A DNA stretch of 18,338 nt from Oscillospiraceae bacterium (GTDB taxonomy: Bacteria > Bacillota > Clostridia > Oscillospirales > Oscillospiraceae). Position 1 is the stretch's first letter; each line of letters opens with the position of its first letter. A program made the position numbers and the translations under genes. The notes beneath the pieces were generated by a model. It saw only the letters and a program-made list of their open reading frames with translations. It had not been told where the DNA came from and did no database searches. Positions 5,474 through 12,852 of this stretch are shown one piece after another. The DNA lies in the NCBI GenBank assembly GCA_020025615.1, contig JAHHRT010000020.1, forward strand, positions 1 to 18,338, in the 5' to 3' direction.

Positions 5474-6324
5474 ACAGTCACCCCCACAATTTCAGTGGAG
5501 AAGTCAATCGCCACTTTTAGGCTATTCAGACCGGACTCTGCTTCGGGTTTCAGAACGTTGTCCCCCACATCCAGTCGGAAAAGGTTACTTGTCAGGGCAA
5601 GAGCGCCTCGACACTCGCCGTCCACAGAGGACTCAACATAGGTGCGCTCGTGGGTGATCCGCACCTCTAGGCGCTCCCCAGCGGCAAGTGTCTTTTTAAT
5701 CAGCAGGAACTTTCCGGATTTTGCATCGGTGATTTTGGGGTTGGTCACCCCGTCCAGGGCGGTGAAGGTGACGCTAAACGGGACCGGAACCTGGCCTCTG
5801 TTGTTGATGTTGATAAACTGTTTTCGGACTACCTCGCCAAACCTGTAGGGCTTCGATACGTTCCACGGGAATTTGAACCGAGGGGTCACACCTGAAAGAG
5901 TTTCAGAAACGGAATCGTCTTTCTTCCAGTAGGGGTAAGGTGCGAGGACCGAAAACTGAAAGTTCGCAAAGGTTGAGGCCGCGGAGACCGCCGGCGTGGC
6001 CGTGGGGCGCACGTCCAGATAGAGGTCATTAGCGTACAGCCGCCCGGGAATGTCCGGGCGGATCACGGATATTAGTTTATCCTTGTTCTCCGCTTGGAAA
6101 TCGCCCATTAGGATTCCGGAAATGCTGACTGGCCGGGGTTGCACATTGCAGGACTGCACAGTGCCACCCGTCTGGTTGATCCCCTGCGCCTGCTCAATGC
6201 TTACGGATACACTGTCAATACCACGGGGCTTGTTAATAAGGTACCCGTGGTCATGGTCAAACACGAGGGTGTTTCCGTTCTGATTCACGTATTTAAAAGT
6301 TTTAGATAGATTCGAATAGCTCAC
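5470..6324 (-). CDS. Distal tail protein (Dit)
   Basis: I choose GTG 6324, which overlaps the tape-measure stop as GTGA and lies about ten bases after AGGCGG; GTG 6333 would add three residues but sits directly on that site. The product has 284 aa. The N-terminal half, with FKYVNQNGNTLVFDHDHGYL and a VSIEQAQGINQTGGT loop, matches the belt domain of Sipho_tail/Dit proteins, including ISGILMGD and a PGRLYANDLYLDV strand pair. The C-terminal half is a galectin-like beta-sandwich (NNRGQVPVPFSVTFTALDG). Dit forms a hexameric ring linking the tail tube to the hub and fibre. Order tape measure, Dit, Tal, fibre supports the call. Confidence 0.88.
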   Translation of the reverse strand: MSYSNLSKTFKYVNQNGNTLVFDHDHGYLINKPRGIDSVSVSIEQAQGINQTGGTVQSCNVQPRPVSISGILMGDFQAENKDKLISVIRPDIPGRLYANDLYLDVRPTATPAVSAASTFANFQFSVLAPYPYWKKDDSVSETLSGVTPRFKFPWNVSKPYRFGEVVRKQFININNRGQVPVPFSVTFTALDGVTNPKITDAKSGKFLLIKKTLAAGERLEVRITHERTYVESSVDGECRGALALTSNLFRLDVGDNVLKPEAESGLNSLKVAIDFSTEIVGVTV

Positions 6325-8603
6325 AGCGTCCACACCGCCTGTTCAAAATAGGATTCTGTAGCAGCCGCCAGTTCTGCCGGGGTCTGCGGAACCGTCTGGA
6401 TATACTGGTTGATAATAATGTTCCGGCTATTATCAGTGTTTCCGCCTCTCCATTCTGCAGCCTCCCTGGCCGTCAGCACGGCCTCACCTGCATGTAGGGT
6501 GGCCGGGTAGCCGTTATACGGAACTATGTCCAAACCGCCCGCACGGGTCGAGCCTCCACCCGGGCCCCTCAAATTGTTGTCAGCGTCGTTCCCGATGCTG
6601 AAAGCCCTGGAGTTTACATCGCTGCGCTTAGACTCCATACCGTCAATAAACGATTGAATCACGCTCCGTCCGGTTCCGTAAAAATCATGATCTTTCAGCT
6701 TGAGATTGGCGTCACTGCCAATTCTATGGGCCATAGAGTTTGCGGCGGGTTGTTTGGCTTCCATACCAGAGATAAAATCCGAAATGACACCCTCACCGGC
6801 CCCGTCAAACCCCGCGGTTTCTACGGCTGTAACGATTGCCTCGTTAGTTCGATCCACCACGGCGCGACCCGCGGCTTCCATGGAGGTATCATTATCCATC
6901 TGCTGGGAGATGATGGTGGCCGGATTTTCAACGTCAGAGGGGATCATTCCCAGCGACACCAGAAAAGCCTCAACGGCGGCGTTACCGCCCCGGCTGTAAG
7001 CCTCGTTCAATTTCGTCAGGCCCTCGTCAGCACCCTGGTTGGCCTTCGCCAGCATCGAAACAACGCCAGCGTACATCTGGGGGCCACCGGCGGCAAAAAG
7101 CTCGGCAAGCTGCGGAGGCAGCGCACCAGCCAGGCTTGCAAGGTTTGTAGAAAAGTCTTCCACGGCCTTGATGTTGGCCTCCAAATTTGCCACCGCCTGA
7201 GAGTAAGACACCTCGGATTTTGTAGAAATCCGGTCGAACATGTTTGTTGCTGCGTCGGTGTAGGTTTTCAGCCTGCCGGAGGCCTCCTCCGCGGATAGCC
7301 CGGTATCGCCTAGCTGGACACTCACGCCCCCGGCGGTAGCGATGATTGGCTCCATTGCTTCTTCCAAATCCGTGGAGGCCGCCGCAGCTTCTTCGGCGGC
7401 TCCGGCGGTACCAGAAAAGCGCTGCTCCGCGACTTCCAGCAGGTCGTTCAACTCGCTCTGGGCGCCCTTTGCGGAAAAGAGACCACCAAACTGGAAAATC
7501 GCATCAATGGGGTGCTCCTCAAAGTAGTGGATCACCCGGCCCAGGTCTTCAAAGGCTCCTGTAGCCTCGTCAATACTGCCAGTGCTAATCTTTGCCTCGA
7601 TAGTGCTTACCCAGTCTCGGTAAAGGTCCCTCTGGGACTTTGTTCCGTCGATCAGGTCGTCAAGGGCTTCCACCAGTTCCTTAATAGAATCGTGAAAGCC
7701 CATGCTGGCGTATTGGGCCTCCTCCTTCATGGAGTTTTTTAGGCCCTGCACGGCTTCGCCAGCACCAGCGGTGGCCTCCTGCACCGCCAGGAAAGAATCA
7801 CGGGCAGCCATCACGCTGCCAGAGGTCTCTTCAAAAGTGTGGGCTGCGTCCTCATAGGTGCCCATGAGGGTTCGGGTGATAAGCTCAACGCGCTCCTCCT
7901 GAGTCTTACAGTCGGCAAGCATGGTGTTAAACTCGTCCTCACCCACCGTACCGGCCCAGTTTAGAGCATCGGCCAGTGTACCCGTTACCTGTCCCACCCG
8001 GGCGGTTTCATTGGATGACTCGATCAGGGATTCGATAGGAAGCGAATCTCCGAATTTGCCAACTACACCGGTTGCAATGGTGGTCCAATCGGCCACGTCC
8101 TGGGTATTTCGGGCTAACTGGGCCAACAGCTGGGACGCCTCGGTGGCCCGATCGACGTCTCCGGTGATTCTATAGAGCCCCTCATAAGCCATCTTCGCTG
8201 TGTCAGCGGAAAACCCGGCGGCATCAAAAGCGGCGTTAAGTTTACCCTGAGATACCCGGTACTCTTCGGTCGCTTCGTCCAGATGCCAGATATAGTCGGC
8301 GACGTCGAGGGCGACGTCACCCAGCTTAGAAAGGGCACCGGTAAAAAGGTCAGCCTTTACAAAGGCTTCGAACATAGCTTTGCTGTTGTTCTTAGTGCCG
8401 TTCCTCAGCCCCTCTGTCTGCTTGGCGGTTTCCTTGGCGGTGTCACCTACATTCCCCAGGGAGTCTTCGGTTTTATCTGCGGCTCTGCCGGCGCCTTCCA
8501 TAGAGGACTCCAGATCGCTCGCCTTTTCCTCTGCATCCCTGACCGATCTCTCATATTTGCTGGTGTCGATTCCCAGCTCGGCCATAAGCCTGAACAAATT
8601 CAC
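6321..8603 (-). CDS. Tape measure protein
   Basis: A 760-aa protein starting at GTG 8603, four bases overlapping the chaperone extension stop, with GAGGTGAG upstream. The first 80 residues are helical and heptad-rich (VRDAEEKASDLESSMEGAG ... GNVGDTAKETAKQTEGL), followed by long Ala-rich helices, then a C-terminal domain with the phage tape-measure signature GLDIVPYNGYPATLHAGEAV and LTAREAAEWRGG. Tape measure proteins fill the tail tube and set its length; at about 0.15 nm per residue the upper limit here is around 110 nm. No lysozyme or peptidase domain is visible and no clear membrane segment. It follows the frameshifted chaperone pair, the usual order in siphoviruses. Confidence 0.93.
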   Translation of the reverse strand: MNLFRLMAELGIDTSKYERSVRDAEEKASDLESSMEGAGRAADKTEDSLGNVGDTAKETAKQTEGLRNGTKNNSKAMFEAFVKADLFTGALSKLGDVALDVADYIWHLDEATEEYRVSQGKLNAAFDAAGFSADTAKMAYEGLYRITGDVDRATEASQLLAQLARNTQDVADWTTIATGVVGKFGDSLPIESLIESSNETARVGQVTGTLADALNWAGTVGEDEFNTMLADCKTQEERVELITRTLMGTYEDAAHTFEETSGSVMAARDSFLAVQEATAGAGEAVQGLKNSMKEEAQYASMGFHDSIKELVEALDDLIDGTKSQRDLYRDWVSTIEAKISTGSIDEATGAFEDLGRVIHYFEEHPIDAIFQFGGLFSAKGAQSELNDLLEVAEQRFSGTAGAAEEAAAASTDLEEAMEPIIATAGGVSVQLGDTGLSAEEASGRLKTYTDAATNMFDRISTKSEVSYSQAVANLEANIKAVEDFSTNLASLAGALPPQLAELFAAGGPQMYAGVVSMLAKANQGADEGLTKLNEAYSRGGNAAVEAFLVSLGMIPSDVENPATIISQQMDNDTSMEAAGRAVVDRTNEAIVTAVETAGFDGAGEGVISDFISGMEAKQPAANSMAHRIGSDANLKLKDHDFYGTGRSVIQSFIDGMESKRSDVNSRAFSIGNDADNNLRGPGGGSTRAGGLDIVPYNGYPATLHAGEAVLTAREAAEWRGGNTDNSRNIIINQYIQTVPQTPAELAAATESYFEQAVWTL

Positions 8604-9222
8604 GTCGTCTCACCTCGCAGTTTTCCGGTAATTCTTGCAATGGTCTCCTCGCCGGTTTCATCCTGCTTCGGCCCAGCCTCAGAAATAAGGTCGCTAAACC
8701 GGACCGCCTGGACAGATCCGTGTTGGACCAGACCATGCTGCAGATAATATAGCGCATCGGTAACATAAACCCGGTATGTCTCCTCCTTACTCAGCTTTTC
8801 AGCATAGGCGGAGACATACCGGGCAAAAGTGTCTAGTCTGCGGGGGCCTCGGTAGGATCCGGCGCAGAGGTAGAGGCAGTCTCGACCGCGTCTCGATGCG
8901 CTAAAGCGAAAAAACAGAGGAACAGGGGGTCGTTCATGAGCTCGGTGCAGCCGGTGAAGATGTCATCCATCGTCAGCTTGCCCTTCAGACTCTCGGGAGA
9001 AACTCCGCGTTTAACCGCTTCAATCTCCAGAAACTCCCGCTCATTGCGCTTAGCCATCTTGAAGGCTGCAGCGGCCCGGGCCATTCTGGACTTGGGCAGG
9101 TTGTTGAAGAAATCCAGGGTCTCCCCGTCTTCTGCCATCCGGGTGATGGGACCCATCAGATCCGCGAAGGCCTCGAAGGCCCGCTCGCCCTTCAGCTGGG
9201 CCAGCTTCTTGACTCTGTCCAT
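8600..9222 (-). CDS. Tail assembly chaperone gpGT-type fusion made by -1 frameshift
   Basis: After the TAG of the chaperone gene (8835-8833) the -1 frame is open from before the stop to TGA at 8602-8600, with no start codon suited to independent translation. Its product reads LDTFARYVSAYAEKLSKEET, then YRVYVTDALYYLQHG and ends GKLRGETT: a helical, coding-like peptide unlike a chance frame. If ribosomes slip at the run of five C (8846-8842 on the minus strand) the product is about 127 + 80 = 207 residues. This layout, chaperone, -1 extension, tape measure, is the classic G/GT arrangement of lambda and most siphoviruses. The slip site is unusual: no XXXYYYZ heptamer, but a proline codon can re-pair perfectly within the C run. 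Confidence 0.75.
8833..9222 (-). CDS. Tail assembly chaperone (gpG-like, unshifted product)
   Basis: A 129-aa helical protein from ATG 9222, overlapping the major-tail stop as TGATG. It begins MDRVKKLAQLKGERAFEAFA, has ITRMAEDGETLDFFNNLPKS in the middle, a basic Ala-rich helix (RAAAAFKMAKRNEREF) and an acidic, Pro/Ala-rich tail ending DPTEAPAD. This small acidic-tailed helical protein between major tail and tape measure genes is the position and style of gpG, which binds tape measure protein during tail assembly. The tail region carries the candidate slip site for the longer fusion described for 8600-9222. Confidence is high for the role from context, moderate for family from sequence alone. 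Confidence 0.85.
   Translation of the reverse strand: MDRVKKLAQLKGERAFEAFADLMGPITRMAEDGETLDFFNNLPKSRMARAAAAFKMAKRNEREFLEIEAVKRGVSPESLKGKLTMDDIFTGCTELMNDPLFLCFFALAHRDAVETASTSAPDPTEAPAD
8841..8850 (-). other. Candidate -1 frameshift site in the tail chaperone gene
   Basis: On the minus strand the zero-frame codons are GAG GCC CCC GCA GAC TAG. Five consecutive C residues (8846-8842) allow the proline tRNA on CCC to slip back one base and still pair fully, two sense codons before the stop. The alanine tRNA in the preceding codon would pair imperfectly, so a P-site slip on CCC is the simplest model. I see no obvious downstream pseudoknot, though I cannot fold the RNA here. Confidence 0.5.
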
Positions 9223-9806
9223 CAGACCTTGGCGCCTCCCATCTCGGTGCCCTTGGCGATGTAGACCTCGTAGGGCACCACGTCCTGCTTATCCATCGAA
9301 AAATGACCGGTGAACTCGAAAGAGGACTTACCCTTGTTCTTGTTTTCGGTCTGGATGGAGAAGCCGCCGGTGGACAGAGCGTTCATGATGTGAATGGCAA
9401 TCATGCCACCCTTGCCATAGTCACAGACCAGCCACAGGTCCTTGAAGTCTTCGGGCTTTAGGTGCAGCCGGGGAGTCACCTTCTGGCCGGAAACGTCAGC
9501 CGCTGCGGCCAGCTGAGCGGCCAGTTTGGCGGACAGGGAAGTGAAGGTACCGGAAAGCTTGACGGCGACGGTGTCAATATCCTTCAGCTCCTTCATGTCA
9601 GGGGGACAGTTGTCGATACCTTCAGCATGGTCGATAAAGGAAGGAACAGCAGAGAAATTGCTGCCGCCGGAAGTCGCACCCAGGATGTTCTCGTCTGCCA
9701 CGTTAGTGGCTCCGCTCAGGGGCGTGGGGGTGAACTTGTCACAAAGGATACCGGCGCCCAGGGGCAGGGACTCAAAGGTGTCCTTTTTAATCTTTTCAAA
9801 AAACAT
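9222..9806 (-). CDS. Major tail protein
   Basis: A 194-aa protein with ATG 9806 behind a strong GAAAGGAG. Beta-strand-rich sequence includes LPLGAGILCDKFTPTP, a Gly/Ser loop, 'LKDIDTVAVKLSGTFTSLSA', 'LWLVCDYGKGGMIAIHIMNA' and SSFEFTGHFSMDKQD near the end. This is the pattern of tail tube subunits of Firmicutes siphoviruses (XkdM/major-tail families), which polymerise around the tape measure. The gene follows the tail terminator and precedes the chaperones, the standard order. A strong, well-spaced ribosome binding site fits the large number of copies needed. A 13-base gap separates it from the terminator gene, among the few gaps in this operon. Confidence 0.9.
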   Translation of the reverse strand: MFFEKIKKDTFESLPLGAGILCDKFTPTPLSGATNVADENILGATSGGSNFSAVPSFIDHAEGIDNCPPDMKELKDIDTVAVKLSGTFTSLSAKLAAQLAAAADVSGQKVTPRLHLKPEDFKDLWLVCDYGKGGMIAIHIMNALSTGGFSIQTENKNKGKSSFEFTGHFSMDKQDVVPYEVYIAKGTEMGGAKV

Positions 9807-9819
9807 ATTTTAGCTCCTT

Positions 9820-10194
9820 TCAAATAAAGGTCGTAACCTCAAAGTTGAGAATGACCACCGTGGCCTTAATTTCCGGGGTAGGCTGGGGCTGAGCCCAGGG
9901 GGTTCCCTTGTAAAGTATGATAAACTTACCGGGGCCCGAGTCCAGCTGGATCCCTTCGCCCACAGCTTCGCTGATCTGGTCCACCACGCCGTAGATCCGA
10001 GCAGCGGAGAAGTCAGGACCGGGATAGTCCCATACCCTGACCTGCATGAGGGCCCCGAAGGAATCCCAGGGAGTGGTCACCGGGGTGAAAGTCAGATAAG
10101 GAAAAACCGCGTCCTCCGGGACGCGGTTCTCGTCATAAGCAGGGATCCCGAACCCGCTCAAAAACTTGTTGATAGCTTTAGCCGCTTCGGTCAT
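9820..10194 (-). CDS. Tail terminator / tail completion protein
   Basis: I start at ATG 10194, which overlaps the preceding stop as ATGA and has AAAGGTGG about 11 bases upstream; GTG 10209 in the same frame lies directly on that site and is unlikely. The 124 residues begin MTEAAKAINKFLSGFGIPAYD, then FPYLTFTPVTTPW and VRVWDYPGPDFSAARIYG and end with a beta-hairpin (ATVVILNFEVTTFI). The opening helix, a central beta-sheet and a C-terminal strand match the small terminator proteins (gpU/SPP1 gp17 type) that cap the tail tube at the head-proximal end. Position between head closure and major tail protein agrees. The call is mainly contextual. Confidence 0.75.
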   Translation of the reverse strand: MTEAAKAINKFLSGFGIPAYDENRVPEDAVFPYLTFTPVTTPWDSFGALMQVRVWDYPGPDFSAARIYGVVDQISEAVGEGIQLDSGPGKFIILYKGTPWAQPQPTPEIKATVVILNFEVTTFI

Positions 10195-10541
10195 TTCGGG
10201 AGATCCCACCTTTCTGCTGTCGCCTGACCAAACTGGAAACCCGCCCCGTCCGGGGTCTCGCTGTCCTTGACGTTGGAGGTTACCCGGTAGGTCAGGCCGT
10301 CCTTTGCCCGGCGAAAAACGTCGTGGAACTCCAGGTCCAGGCCTTTGGAGAAGGTCACGGTATAAACTTCCGTGACTCCTTCCTTCTGAGCCACACGCGC
10401 CTGCAGGCTGCTGTCTTTGATGACGGCCGCCATAAACTCGGGACCAGGCTCCCAGGTCGTTGTGAAGCCTCCCAGGCCGTCAGGCGTCCGCTTCTTCTCA
10501 ATCAGCTGACACTGTTCATAGAAATTTTCAAACAACATCAT
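10191..10541 (-). CDS. Head closure protein (SPP1 gp16-like)
   Basis: A 116-aa protein from ATG 10541 (a second ATG follows directly), GGAGG ten bases upstream. It has the features of the head-tail joining family: CQLIEKKRTPDGLGGFTTTW near the start (the Gly-Gly turn after RxPDG is typical), a beta-barrel middle (TEVYTVTFSKGLDLEFHDVF) and FRRAKDGLTYRVTSNVKDSE followed by QATAERWDL. In SPP1 gp16 this ring closes the portal channel after packaging and gives the tail a docking surface. It overlaps the terminator gene by four bases and is preceded by the connector after a one-base gap. Confidence 0.85.
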   Translation of the reverse strand: MMLFENFYEQCQLIEKKRTPDGLGGFTTTWEPGPEFMAAVIKDSSLQARVAQKEGVTEVYTVTFSKGLDLEFHDVFRRAKDGLTYRVTSNVKDSETPDGAGFQFGQATAERWDLPK

Positions 10542-10542
10542 A

Positions 10543-10950
10543 TCACAGTTTCCTCCAGCGGTTGAGTTTAGAACGGAATACCGGCTGCCAGGTGATAGGT
10601 ACGCCGTTCTTGTCGGTGGCCTTGCTGTAGCTGTAGCCGCCGAAGCTCTCGGACGTTCTATCGTCGGCCGGGTGTTTGCTTACCCAGGCGGAGATCTCCT
10701 CGGAGAGGGCCACCACGGCCCTGGGAATGGCCGCGGGGATGATCACGCCGGTGAAGGTCTCGTCCTGCAGACCGGTGGCTGGATTTTTGTGAAGCCCGTC
10801 GTTGAAGATGGACCCCTCAATCCAGAAATACTGGCCCGGCTGCAGCTGCGGGAGGCTAAGGGTGCCGGAGGAAATCTGGAATGTTCCGGAAAGGCCGGTA
10901 CCCTGCACCTCAAAACGGTTATGCAAATTTAACAGAATTTCCTCCAGCAT
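10543..10950 (-). CDS. Head-tail connector/adaptor (SPP1 gp15-like)
   Basis: A 135-aa protein from ATG 10950 with AAGAGGTGA upstream. The N-terminus MLEEILLNLHNRFEVQG is helical; the middle has a beta-strand stretch (GSIFNDGLHKNPATGLQDET) and the C-terminus a helical pair, VVALSEEISAWVSKH, then ESFGGYSYSKATDK and the motif RSKLNRWRKL, characteristic of connector/adaptor proteins that sit below the portal ('ES.G.YSYS...L..yR'). Immediately after the capsid gene and before head closure, it occupies the SPP1 gp15 place. The end motif is the strongest argument; overall identity to a named family cannot be measured here. Confidence 0.75.
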   Translation of the reverse strand: MLEEILLNLHNRFEVQGTGLSGTFQISSGTLSLPQLQPGQYFWIEGSIFNDGLHKNPATGLQDETFTGVIIPAAIPRAVVALSEEISAWVSKHPADDRTSESFGGYSYSKATDKNGVPITWQPVFRSKLNRWRKL

Positions 10951-10963
10951 CCGGGATCACCTC

Positions 10964-11845
10964 TTACGCGCCAACGCCGCCGGGGGTGATGGTACCCTTG
11001 ACGATACCGTCAGCCCGTTCGGGGAACATCTCAATGCCGAAGATCATGATGTCCTCACAGGTCAGGCGGGTGTAGTCGGACTGTTCATGCAGGCCGATGA
11101 GGCCCAGCTGGTCGGCGGTGAACTGGAAAGCCTCGCCCAGATCTGCGCCGTTGACGGGCACATAGTACAGGACGATGTTGTCCTTGGCGGTGCCGTAGAC
11201 CTCGCCCTGGGGAATATCGGACAGAGTGATGACGGTGCCCATACCCAGGAAGTCCTCAATATAACGCATACCGAAGGCAGTCTGAGTGGAGATCTGAGCC
11301 TCGCCCAGATAGGTGGCGACATCCAGAGGGTTGACGAAGTACACAGACTCGATGGTGGTGTCCTCGTACTTGATCTGCAGCTGGCCCCACACATTGGCGA
11401 TGGCGGTCTGCAGGTTGGTGCCGGTGGCCTTGCCCTTGCCAGCCTTCACAGCGTTGACGAAGGAAGTCCGGACGATCTTCTGGGCATCCTTCAGCATGGC
11501 GTCGGTGGTGTCGTTGACTGCCTGCTTAAAGCCCTTTTTCATGATGGCCTCAGCAGAAGCAGCCTTGCGGTACTTGTTCAGGGTGATCTCCTTGTATTCG
11601 ACCTTCTCGAAGTCATACTTGGACAGGGGGATGACGTCACCCTCAGCGACAGCGCCGGACACCAGGGTGCCCTTTGCCTTATAACGGACCAGCTTGGTGC
11701 CGGCCTGCATGGGCAGCTTACGGGTAACACCCAGGCACTCGGTCAGCTTCCGCAGGTCGTCCTGAAAGCGATTGACAAAGTCAATCTCGCGGACCCGTGC
11801 ATTGACCAGCACGGTATCGGTAATCAGATTGTTTTCTGCAGCCAT
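10964..11845 (-). CDS. Major capsid protein (HK97-fold)
   Basis: A 293-aa protein from ATG 11845 behind AAAGGAGC. It begins MAAENNLITDTVLVNAR and contains the features of short HK97-type capsid proteins of Firmicutes phages: an N-arm (IDFVNRFQDDLRKLTECLG), E-loop-like AGTKLVRYKAKGTLVSGAV, 'YKEITLNKYRKAASAEAIM' as spine helix entry, and C-terminal A-domain strands (IESVYFVNPLDVATYLG, GTVITLSDIPQGEVYGTA). It assembles the icosahedral head with the scaffold encoded just upstream. Unlike HK97 itself there is no protease or cleaved delta domain; a separate scaffold gene fills that role, as in SPP1. The strong upstream promoter and leader (12430-12520) serve this gene and the scaffold. Confidence 0.92.
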   Translation of the reverse strand: MAAENNLITDTVLVNARVREIDFVNRFQDDLRKLTECLGVTRKLPMQAGTKLVRYKAKGTLVSGAVAEGDVIPLSKYDFEKVEYKEITLNKYRKAASAEAIMKKGFKQAVNDTTDAMLKDAQKIVRTSFVNAVKAGKGKATGTNLQTAIANVWGQLQIKYEDTTIESVYFVNPLDVATYLGEAQISTQTAFGMRYIEDFLGMGTVITLSDIPQGEVYGTAKDNIVLYYVPVNGADLGEAFQFTADQLGLIGLHEQSDYTRLTCEDIMIFGIEMFPERADGIVKGTITPGGVGA

Positions 11846-11857
11846 AAAAATGCTCCT

Positions 11858-12430
11858 TTACTGAAAAACGTCGATGTTCTCAGCGATAGCCTGCTGCCGC
11901 TCGGTGGCGTCCTTAATGGCCATGATCTCCTCGCGGGTTCGCTTACCGCCGGTGTTCTTGGGAGGCTGGTCGACGGTGACGCCCTTGGCGCCCTTTTCGG
12001 GAATGTAGTCCTTCAGGGAGGACTTCAGACCCTCCACGTACTTGTCCGCGTCCTTGATAGCGCCGGACTCATCCAGCTCCAGCTTGTCGATCTCCTCCCG
12101 GTTGGCCTTCACCAGCAGGTCGAGGTACTGAGAGCCGACACCGGCAGTCTCCGCAGCCTTCCGGTAGGCGCTGGATTTAGCTGCACGGGTGTCGCGGGCC
12201 TGATTCTCTGCGACCAGATCCTCATATTTTTTCTTGTAGTCTTCGTCGGGCTGCTTCTGCTTCAGGTCGTTCAATTCCTTCTGAACGTCTGTCAGCTTGT
12301 CAGCGTCGGCCTTGTAGGTGTCGCGGTCCTTTTTCAGAGCTTCGGTCACCGCGGTGTGCTCCTCCATGATCGTCTCCACCTTGTCGTCCTCAATACCCAG
12401 GGCCTTGAGGAATTTTCTGGAAAATGCCAT
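11858..12430 (-). CDS. Scaffolding protein (GP20-like)
   Basis: A 190-aa protein from ATG 12430 with AAAGGAG upstream. It is almost all charged helix: MAFSRKFLKALGIEDDKVET at the start, a long coiled coil at about 25-85 (KDRDTYKADADKLTDVQKEL ... DYKKKYEDLVAENQ), then a helical core (GVGSQYLDLLVKANREEIDK) and a short Gly/Pro linker (PPKNTGGKRTREEIMAIKD) leading to a basic C-terminal helix that would touch the capsid. This layout matches the phage minor structural GP20/scaffold family, which guides capsid assembly and then leaves. The gene begins the capsid operon, directly after the promoter and twin-hairpin leader, and is followed 12 bases later by the capsid gene. Confidence 0.88.
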   Translation of the reverse strand: MAFSRKFLKALGIEDDKVETIMEEHTAVTEALKKDRDTYKADADKLTDVQKELNDLKQKQPDEDYKKKYEDLVAENQARDTRAAKSSAYRKAAETAGVGSQYLDLLVKANREEIDKLELDESGAIKDADKYVEGLKSSLKDYIPEKGAKGVTVDQPPKNTGGKRTREEIMAIKDATERQQAIAENIDVFQ

Positions 12431-12451
12431 GACAAATCTCCTTTACTTCGG

Positions 12452-12502
12452 GCGGCAGTGCTTCGCCGCTTAGATTTTTCGATGTTGCCCAGTGCTTCGG
12501 GC
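12452..12502 (-). promoter_or_regulatory. Capsid-operon mRNA leader with two hairpins carrying the same 8-nt loop
   Basis: In the leader (minus strand) two small hairpins occur: GCCC-GAAGCACT-GGGC (12502-12487) and GCGGC-GAAGCACT-GCCGC (12469-12452). Both have the identical octanucleotide loop closed by the same C-G pair, while the stems differ, the pattern expected when a loop is recognised and stems are only needed for folding. The first hairpin lies at the predicted 5' end of the transcript (start near 12505), the second ends about nine bases before AAAGGAG. They could bind a protein or small RNA that controls translation of scaffold and capsid, or stabilise the mRNA. Confidence 0.65.
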
Positions 12503-12511
12503 TTCCTTGAC

Positions 12512-12520
12512 ATTATAGCA
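12512..12520 (-). promoter_or_regulatory. Extended -10 promoter of the scaffold/capsid operon
   Basis: On the minus strand TGCTATAAT (12520-12512) is a perfect extended -10 element (TGnTATAAT). There is no good -35 hexamer at 16-18 bases, but extended -10 promoters do not need one. Transcription would start near 12505, leaving a 75-base leader before the scaffold ATG at 12430. It stands downstream of the terminator at 12841-12875, so the capsid operon has its own promoter separate from the portal/MuF unit. Confidence 0.75.
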
Positions 12521-12562
12521 CACCTGGAACTGCCATTCTGTGCCATCTTTTTGCTGCAGACA

Positions 12563-12683
12563 GAACAAGGGAACAAGGGAACAGCGTTTTTCTATAACTA
12601 CTATATAAGCCTATAATATACACTATATCAGTCCTATTTTACCCTTTTATAATATCATTGTTCCATCTGTTCCTTTGTTCCTT
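12563..12683. repeat. Inverted GGAACA/TGTTCC repeat blocks around an AT-rich spacer
   Basis: Left block (12563-12584) is an 8-base tandem repeat, GAACAAGG twice then GAACAG. Right block (12659-12683) has TGTTCC three times (12659, 12668, 12676). The blocks are inverted: GAACAAGGGAACAG (12571-12584) can pair with 12667-12680 over 14 positions with one G-T wobble. The 80-odd bases between them are AT-rich, with many TATA-like steps, and contain no credible gene. The 300-base gene-free stretch thus holds repeated protein-binding-like sites. Confidence 0.7.
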
Positions 12684-12758
12684 ATAGTAGTGTAGACAGT
12701 AAAACGGTATAGCAAAAAGGACATTTTGGGGTATTTTCGGAACTTTTAGAGCCTTAAC

Positions 12759-12852
12759 AAGTGGAACAAGGCGGAACGTGTTTACATTTTGTTCATTTTC
12801 TTGTTCCAGGTAAAATTGTTTTAAGTGGAACGAAAAGCAGAAAAAGTGGAAC
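12759..12852. repeat. Three direct AAGTGGAAC repeats
   Basis: AAGTGGAAC occurs at 12759-12767, 12823-12831 and 12844-12852 on the plus strand. The third copy is part of the terminator stem at 12846-12875. Additional GGAAC/GTTCC half-copies lie between them (for example 12772-12776 and 12803-12807). They share the GGAAC core with the inverted blocks at 12563-12683, so the whole gene-free region from about 12518 to 12886 looks like one array of related sites. Confidence 0.6.

Noticed and set aside
4661..5641. A 326-codon open frame on the plus strand
   Set aside because: It lies opposite the Tal and Dit genes with their overlapping starts and stops; no start signal or recognisable domain.
8551..8766. 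A 71-codon minus-strand frame over the chaperone extension
   Set aside because: The -1 extension frame of the tail chaperone covers the same bases with coding-like sequence and links correctly to the tape-measure start; this frame is Arg/Pro/Leu-rich and overlaps the tape-measure start.
10802..12616. A 604-codon open frame on the plus strand
   Set aside because: It is antisense to the well-supported capsid and scaffold genes, has no ribosome binding site, and its product is repetitive Leu/Gly/Val-rich sequence typical of the complement of G+C-rich coding DNA.
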